Positions 50,165 to 56,654 of a stretch of DNA of 56,654 nt are shown piece by piece (within the stretch, counting starts at the first letter, position 1; every line of letters begins with the position of its first letter). Origin of the DNA: Prorocentrum cordatum (lineage: Eukaryota; Sar; Dinophyceae; Prorocentrales; Prorocentraceae); the NCBI GenBank assembly GCA_963575745.1, contig CAUYUJ010002050.1, forward strand, positions 37,501-94,154. Reading direction: 5' to 3'. Made by a program: the position numbers and the translations under genes. The notes beneath the pieces are model-generated. The model saw only the letters and a list, made by a program, of their open reading frames with translations. It was not told the origin of the DNA and searched no databases.

Positions 50165-51450
50165 AGCCTCAGCCTCAGCCTGCCTCAGCCTCAGCCTCAG
50201 CCTGCCTCAGCCTCAGCCTGCCTCAGCCTCAGCCTCAGCCTGCTTCAGCCTCAGCCTCAGTCTGCCTTCAGCCTCGGCCTCAGCCTCAGCCTGCCTCAGC
50301 CTCAGCCTGCATCAGCCTCAGCCAGCCTCATCAGCCTGCCTCAGCCTCAGCCTGCAGCCTCAGCCTCAGCCTCTTCAGCCTCAGCCTGCCTCGGCCTCAG
50401 CCTCATCAGCCTCAGCCTCAGCCTCAGCCTGCCTCAGCATCAGCCTGCCTCAGCCTCAGCCTCAGCCTGTCAGCCTCAGCCTCAGCCTCAGCCTCTCAGC
50501 CTGCAGCCTCGGCCTCAGCCTCAGCCTCAGCCTGCCTCAGCCTCAGCCTCAGCCTCAGCCTCAGCCTCAGCCAGCCTCAGCTGCCTTCAGCCTCAGCTCA
50601 GCCTGCCTCAGCAGCCTCAGCCTCAGCCTCAGCCTGCCTCAGCCTCAGCCTGCCTCAGCCTCAGCCTCAGCCTGCTTCAGCCTCAGCCTCAGTCTGCCTT
50701 CAGCCTCGGCCTCAGCATCATCCTGCCTCAGCCTCAGCCTGCATCAGCCTCAGCCTCAGCCTCAGCCTGCCTCAGCATCAGCCTGCCTCAGCCTCAGCCT
50801 CAGCCTGCCTCAGCCTCAGCCTCAGCCTGCTTCAGTCTCAGCCTCAGTCTGCCTTCAGCCTCGGCCTCAGCCTCAGCCTGCCTCAGCCTCAGCCTCAGCC
50901 TGCATCAGCCTCAGCCTCAGCCTCAGCCTGCCTCAGCATCAGCCAGCCTCAGCATCAGCCAGCCTCAGCCTCAGCCTCAGCCTGCCTCAGCCTCAGCCTC
51001 AGCCTGCTTCAGCCTCAGCCTCAGTCTGCCTTCAGCCTCGGCCTCAGCCTCAGCCTGCCTCAGCCTCAGCCTGCATCAGCCTCAGCCTCAGCCTCAGCCG
51101 GCCTCAGCATCAGCCTGCCTCAGCCTCAGCCTCAGCCTGCCTCAGCCTCATCCTCAGCCTGCTTCAGCCTCAGCCTCAGTCTGCCTTCAGCCTCGGCCTC
51201 AGCCTCAGCCTGCCTCAGCCTCAGCCTGCCTCAGCCTCAGCATCAGCCTGCCTCAGCATCCTCAGCCTCAGCCTCTAGCCTGCAATCAGCCTCAGCCTCA
51301 GCATCAGCCTGCCTCAGCCTCAAGTCTGCATGCTGCCTCAGCCTCAGCCTGCCTTCTGCCTCAGGCTCAGTCTGCCTTCAGCCTCGGCCTCAGCCTCAGC
51401 CTGCCTCAGCCTCAGCCTGCCTCAGCCTCAGCCTCAGCCTGCCTCAGCAT
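50165..51450. repeat. (CAGCCT)n block of copy C
   Basis: CAGCCT hexamers arranged in a higher-order unit that includes CAGTCTGCCTTCAGCCTCGG at about 50,265, 50,690, 50,846, 51,022 and 51,178, i.e. roughly every 155-180 bp in the second half. The 382-codon Ser/Leu/Pro/Gln frame is a repeat product. Confidence 0.95.
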
Positions 51451-51665
51451 TCAAAATGTGGCCCGGGAATGGAATTCTGGGAACTCGAAGAACACGAAGT
51501 GGCCTACAGTTGACTCTGGGCATCCAAAATGTGGCCCGGAGAACACGAAGTGGCCCACAGTTGGCTCCTGGCATACAAAATGTGGGCCGGGAATGGAGTT
51601 CTGGGAGCACAATTGGCGCTGGGCATCCAAAATGTAGCCCGGGAGTGGAGTTCTGGGACCGCCAA
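51451..51665. repeat. 73-bp array, 4 degenerate units (copy C)
   Basis: AATGTGGCCCGG(GA) units with internal deletions (for example the second lacks GGAATGGAGTTCTGG), more diverged than in copies A and B. Confidence 0.88.
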
Positions 51666-51811
51666 GAGCGATTTTGCGAAGATGTCCCAGGCGATTTGGG
51701 CTCCGACGGCAGCCGCCGGCTTTCCCCCGGATGCCGCCCAGACCCCCCTGGGGAGTCATGATGCTCTCTTTTGACCCTACTAGAAACCTATCAGTCTTCG
51801 CTGTTAGGTAA

Positions 51812-54219
51812 AAAAGCGCCCACTCTAGTCGCCGCGCCGCGCGCGAAGCCGAACATTCTGTCTGTAAGGGGTGCTATTCGCATTTTGAACAAATAATCGT
51901 CTTTGTTGCTTCACAATCTTCGTCTCGTCCCCACTACTGGGGCGTGCGGCTCTTCGGGTCACCCGGCCGGACTTGCTTGCTCTACACCGCCGCCATCCCC
52001 ACCCCGTTCGCACTTCGTTACCCCCGCCCCATGCTCTCCCGCGCCACCCGCGCGCGGCCGCCGCCGGTTTCGTCCCCATCCCTGTCGACTTCCTTCCATG
52101 CCATGACTCGGGATCCCGAAGGTCTGGTCAGGCGCCCGGGTCGGCCGAGCCCCTCGGGGTGATGACCGGGAGGCCCGAGCACTGACCCGACGCATTGTGT
52201 CCCAGGGGCGGCAGCTCCACAATGAAGTGGTCGGGCCAGTGTTCGGGCGACTCTGGTGGCACTCAAGCGACCCCCTGTTGGAGTCCAGCGCTGACACCAC
52301 TGTTCCTGGCACTGTTATCCCCCCCAACGGGAATGGAGGGTTCCTCCTCCTCCTCCTTCTCCTCCTACTATATTGGGACCATCGGATTGGGTTGGGGTAT
52401 TTTGGTGGGTGGTGACACTTGCCACTTTTGCCCTCCACGAGCCGTGTCCCATTCACACTCGCCCCTCCCTGCAGCGGACGCGCATCGGGAGGGCACAGCG
52501 GCCCGCGCACGCCTCGAGCTCGTTCAGTTTGCCCTCCTGGTTGAACCTTTTCATCAAGGGCTTGTGCACGCGACTGAGCATGTCCCTCGCAGCGGGCGCC
52601 CCTTACTTCTCATCTGATCATGGCGCGTGGCTCCCAGCTGCTGGTTCGACGTCGTGCCTTCAAATCACTCAAGAAACGACAGTTATAAGGTACGAGTACG
52701 AAGTGCGAAGGGCGGGTGCGGAGTGCGGGCGCGCGATGATATCCGCCACCGTTCCTACACGGAATGGGCGTGCTAGAACCTGGGCAGGCACGGGGCCGGA
52801 AAAAGCGGTTCCGTGGAACCTCCCCAAGAGTGCTTATGACGGCGCCATCCGATTTGGGGAGTCTTGACGTTTGAGAGATTTGTGCTCCACTGGGAGTTCT
52901 TGTTGGAAGCCTTGGCGTTCGGAAGGCTTGGGCGTCACGCGTAGCCCTTGGGAGCCTTGGTACATACGGTGAAAGCATATTTGATCACCTCGGGACATGA
53001 AGGTTTGCTAGCACTTGAACTCAGAAGCGCGCCCTGAAGGCGCCCAGAGGGGGTCCCGCAGGGGGCCAAAGCCTTCGTTTCGGCCCCAACTCAGCCCCGT
53101 TGCCTAGGAGTCGACCCCCTGGCGCTGAGCGGCCCTCGCCGCTCCCTCGGCCACAGCAAGGCGGCCTCTCTCGCGGGCTTCCTCGGCGCGGGCAAAACCG
53201 AAAGATGCCCGCACTCCCTCGAGAACTGGCATCGTGCGCTGGGAAGGCCGCCCCGCAGGCAGTGATCCAGGCCCTGCTGCGGGCGGACCTTGGGAGCAGG
53301 CTGCTCCCACGAAGGCGTCAGATACACCCGAGGCCTGCGCCCCTTTTTGCCCCGGTGGCTGCCGCGGGCGAGACCAACTCGGAGATGGGCGTCTTCTCCT
53401 TGCCAGGCAGCACGCGCGTCGAAAAATCAGAGCGGGCCTGGGCTCTCGAGCCCTGCGAGGGTCTCCCGCCAGAGCCAGCGCGCGCCTTGGCCGACCCTCG
53501 GCGAGCGCACCGAGGCCGGCGGCAATACGTGTAGCATGTGGCGCGCGGTGCGGGCTAGACAGACCTCGGCCTGGGCTATCACATGGGATCAGAGAATGGA
53601 TGGATGCGGCTTGTGTTCGGGATTCGGTTTTTTGCTCTGTATGGGGCCAAGGGACCAGGAGGACAGAGAGACGACGACGAGGGCAACAAGGACGAGGGGG
53701 AAGGAGAAAGAGAACGACGACGAGGGGGTGGAGGGCCAGCACCCCCATCCGTCCTATCGGCCCAAGCCAAGAGCAAGGGCAGAATAAAGAAACGCATCGG
53801 AGTCACATTGGAGCCATATTGACACAATCTTGGGGTCGTCAACAAGGGTTTGAAAAGGGTCATCTGGGGGCAATCTCTAAGTCGTCTTGGGCTCATGGGG
53901 TCGTCCCAGGGCCACCAAACATCGGGGTCACGCGGTAGCCTTGGTTCAGTCGGAAGATAAGGGGCTCGTCTCGGTTTTCTTTTGCAGCCGCAGGGTCGCT
54001 CTGGGGTCATCATGGGGCTATTGCTTAGCAGGGGTGGGCATCTTGGGGCGACAGGGGTGATCTCGTGATCCTTTCAAAACCCTGTTGGGTCCATCTTGGA
54101 ATCATCTTTCCGTTGCTGACTCTCTCGTTGCTGCTGCTACTGATGTTGCTGTTGTTGCTGGAGTCGATGCTGCTGGTGCTGCCTTGGCTGCCCGTGGTGC
54201 TGGTGCTGGTGCTGTATAA
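51812..54219. other. No gene recognised
   Basis: Unique, GC-rich DNA. The opposed frames at 53,100-53,940 and 53,748-53,104 overlap one another and show no domain. A short CTCCTC run lies at 52,345 and a GACGA-rich stretch at 53,670-53,730. Confidence 0.45.
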
Positions 54220-54580
54220 CGTGTCGGGCCCTCTTGGAGCCGTCTTGGGGCCTTCGCGGGGGCTTCCTGGGCCTCTTGGGGCCCTGCGGGAGCCCTCTGA
54301 CGGCCCTTAAGAGGCTTCCGAGAGGGCCCCAAGAATTCAACAATCTAACACAAACCGCCTCCTTATTGGAGAGCGTCTTGTGTTAAATCAGTGTTGAACA
54401 AGTGGATCCTCTTGGAACAGTCTTGGGGCCCTCTTGGGGCCCTCGCCCTCTTGGAGCCCTCTGAAGGCCCTAAGAGACCTCCAAGGGGGCAAATAATTCT
54501 ACACACATGTAAGACAAACCGCCTCCTTATTGGAGAACATATTGTGTCAAGTTTGTGTTAAAGTTCGGGCCCTATTAGAA
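54220..54580. repeat. Duplicated unit with AACCGCCTCCTTATTGGAGA
   Basis: ACAAACCGCCTCCTTATTGG at about 54,350 and 54,512, each preceded by CTCTGA(C/A)GGCCCT and a CCAAG-rich stretch and followed by TTGTGT(T/C)AA. Tandem unit of about 162 bp. Confidence 0.85.
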
Positions 54581-56054
54581 AAAAACCCAATAAAGGTCCA
54601 AGAGAGACTCAAGAAGGCCCCAAGAGAGGGCTTGTTCAGCTTCCTCGCGGGGGGGCCACCATGCATCCGCTCGTTGTACAACTGTTTTCTCTTGCGGGGC
54701 TCGGCTTGAGGTTCGGGGGGCCTTCAGGAAGGTTCCAGCCTGAGCTATCCAAAGACTTCGCGTGAGCTTCGGGTGCGATTGCGCTGCTCCAAGAGGGCTC
54801 CGAGACGGCCCCAGAGCGCTCCAAGACGCTCACAATGGCTTCAAGACGGCCAAAAAGACCTTGCAGACGCCCCCCCGGGGCTCCAAGAGGACCCCCCAGG
54901 GGCCCCAAGAGGCCCAAACCAAAGTTGTTCAATTGTTTTTGAAGGATGTTAGCGTTCTCGCTTTTACGGGGTTCCAACGTTTCAAGAAGGCCCAAGAGGC
55001 CACCATGATCGGCCCAAGACGGCCTACTGTAAGAGGCCCCCTAAGAGGGTCCGAAGACGACCCACGAGGGCAGCAAGACGACCCATGAGGAACACAATGC
55101 GGCCCAAGAGTTCTCCAAAACGGCCCCAGAAGGGGACCCAGGGGACCACCGCAACTCACGTTGTGAGGTTATGTGCATCAGGATCGCCTTTCGTGATGCG
55201 GCGTGGGGGCATGCGGAGAGCCTTCGCAAGTATACGCGGCGCCAGGGTCAGCATGCATCCGAACATTGTACGATTTCAGTAATTTTCTGAAACGATCGCC
55301 GAGCCTCTTGGGAGCCCTTTTTGGGGCCTCTTGGGGGCCTACTGGGGGTTCTTGGGGCCTCATAGGGGCCTGATAGGGGCACATTGGGCGACTCTTGAAA
55401 TATGTTGATACTTCTTGGGGCTTCTTGGGGCGTCTTAGGGGTGCCGTTTGGGGGCATCTTGGGAGCTTGCTGGGACCCCAAGAGGGCCCCGAAAAGACTC
55501 CAAGAGGGTCCCGAAAAGTCCCAGGGCCACCCGGAAATGCTGCAAAACTTTCCATCTCTGCGTGACCTGGAGACCTCTCGGGGCCCTCTTGGAGCTCTCT
55601 TTGGGGGCTCCACGACAGCTTGGGGGCGCTTAAGGAGGCCCCAAGAGGGCCCCGAGGAAACTCCAAGAAGGTTCTTAACTGTCTCCGGGTCGCCCGGAGA
55701 TGCTGCAGTACCATCTCCGGGTGACCCAGAGACCTCTCGGGGCCTCTTGGAACTTTCACGGGGGGGCTCCTATACGGCAAAGGGGAGGGCGGAAGAGGGG
55801 AGACAGTTTCTTCGGGCCTGATGGGGGCCTCTCGGGCGCTTCTTGAGGTCTGTTGGGGTTACTTGGGGACCTCTCAGGGCCTCTTGGGGGTCCTCTTGAA
55901 CCCTTGAAGCGTCTTCTCCTCTCTCAATCATCAGTGGTTTGTCTTCGGGACCCAACTATCGGGGACCGGAAGCAAGATAGTTGTTGTATTTGCTGTTGGC
56001 TGGCTGCTGTTGTTGGTACTGCTGCTGTTGGCGTTGGTGGTGCCTTGCTTTAGT
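54581..56054. repeat. Loose GGCCCCAAGAGG repetition; duplicated GACCTCTCGGGGCC segments
   Basis: CCCCAAGAGG or its complement recurs irregularly. GACCTGGAGACCTCTCGGGG (about 55,564) and GACCCAGAGACCTCTCGGGG (about 55,722) form a diverged duplication. No gene recognised. Confidence 0.6.
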
Positions 56055-56115
56055 GTAGTAGTAAGTAGTAGTAGTAGTAGTAGTAGTAGTATAGTAGTTA
56101 GTAGTCGTAGTAGTC

Positions 56116-56148
<33 letters not shown>

Positions 56149-56417
56149 ATTAGTAGTAGTAGTAGTAGTAGTCGTAGTTAGTAGTAGTAGTAGAATTAGA
56201 GTAGGTAGTAGTAGTAGTAGTAGGTAGTGGTAGTATACTAGTACTAGTAGTGCATCAGTAGTCGTCGAAGTAGCAATATTGGTAGTATAGTAGTAGTAGT
56301 AATAGTAAGTAGGCAGTAGTAGTCTTGGATATGAAGTAGTGGTAGTACTAGTACTAGAACTAGTACTAGTACTAGTAGTCGTACCAGTAGTAGTACTAGT
56401 AGTACTAGTCGTACTAA

Positions 56418-56460
<43 letters not shown>

Positions 56461-56654
56461 TGTAGTAGTAGTAGTAGTAGTAGTAGTAATAGTAGTAGTA
56501 GTAGTAGTGGCAGTAGTAGCAGTAGCAGTCGTAGTAGTGGTAGTAGTAGTAGTAGGAAAGTAGTAGTACTAGTACTAGTACGAGTAGTAGTAGTAGTAGT
56601 AATACTAGTCGTAGTCGTCGTCGTCGTCGTAGTAGTAGTACTAGTAGTGGTGGT
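56055..56654. repeat. (GTA)n block running off the window
   Basis: GTA/TAG triplets with ACTAGTACTAGTA-type palindromic variants and a GTCGTC run near 56,610. Continues beyond the right edge. Confidence 0.95.

Larger units (their letters stand above)
50008..51811. mobile_element. ACCTAACAGCGA family, copy C
   Basis: Left 12-mer at 50023-50034, inverted 12-mer at 51798-51809. Leader as in A and B, a (CAGCCT)n block of about 1.28 kb, four diverged 73-bp units, then the conserved tail. No cargo gene. Confidence 0.75.

Noticed and set aside
50130-51278. 382-codon Ser/Leu/Pro/Gln frame
   Set aside because: A translation of the (CAGCCT)n block.
53104-53938. Opposed 214- and 234-codon ORFs
   Set aside because: They overlap on opposite strands in GC-rich DNA, and neither shows motifs.

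Overview
This window reads as repeat-dominated nuclear DNA of a dinoflagellate. This is inferred from the copia-type pol with long accessory ORFs, the LINE with scattered frameshifts, very abundant minisatellites and simple repeats, high GC, and the absence of prokaryotic gene packing. No rRNA, tRNA, CRISPR or bacterial operon was found. The genus cannot be fixed from the sequence alone.

Layout. 1-2.8 kb: simple repeats, a 66-bp minisatellite and a 90-bp minisatellite array. 2.8-4.48 kb and 27.54-28.94 kb: two halves of one decayed non-LTR retrotransposon (LINE, + strand), with an ORF1-like part and endonuclease on the left and reverse transcriptase on the right. 4,484-27,543: a very large (23,060 bp) Ty1/copia-type LTR retrotransposon inserted antisense into that LINE. 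It has two 343-bp LTRs (about 90% identical by hand count) and, on the minus strand, gag (CCCH fingers), protease, integrase, reverse transcriptase and RNase H in copia order. These are followed by about 11 kb of extra minus-strand reading frames. The extra frames include a cytosine-methyltransferase-like domain, a KptA/Tpt1-like (RNA 2'-phosphotransferase) domain and a second possible ADP-ribosyltransferase-fold domain. The whole element is sprinkled with short palindromes built on a CTNAG core whose arms differ from site to site yet stay complementary.

28.9-35.2 kb: 90-bp repeat relatives, a decayed ISXO2/IS1595-like transposase fragment (31.7-32.5 kb) and a series of minisatellites. 35.2-51.8 kb contains three copies (35,216-36,836; 37,311-41,162; 50,008-51,811) of a repeat family. 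Each copy carries the inverted 12-mer ACCTAACAGCGA near its ends, a simple-repeat block and a 73-bp tandem array. The middle copy contains the best intact gene of the window, a 743-codon endonuclease/exonuclease/phosphatase-fold protein on the minus strand. Between the copies lie a foldback, 27-bp repeat arrays, a second decayed copia pol fragment (44.9-46.5 kb) and a TA/poly-A tract. 51.8-56.65 kb has no recognisable gene and ends in a (GTA)n block that runs off the window.

How it fits together: a LINE landed here, a giant copia element later inserted into it, and the flanks grew by minisatellite expansion and by the TIR-like family. Apart from the 743-codon protein, nearly all coding regions carry frameshifts or in-frame stops and are best regarded as old or decaying mobile-element genes. 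All domain calls come from reading motifs by eye; no database search was possible.
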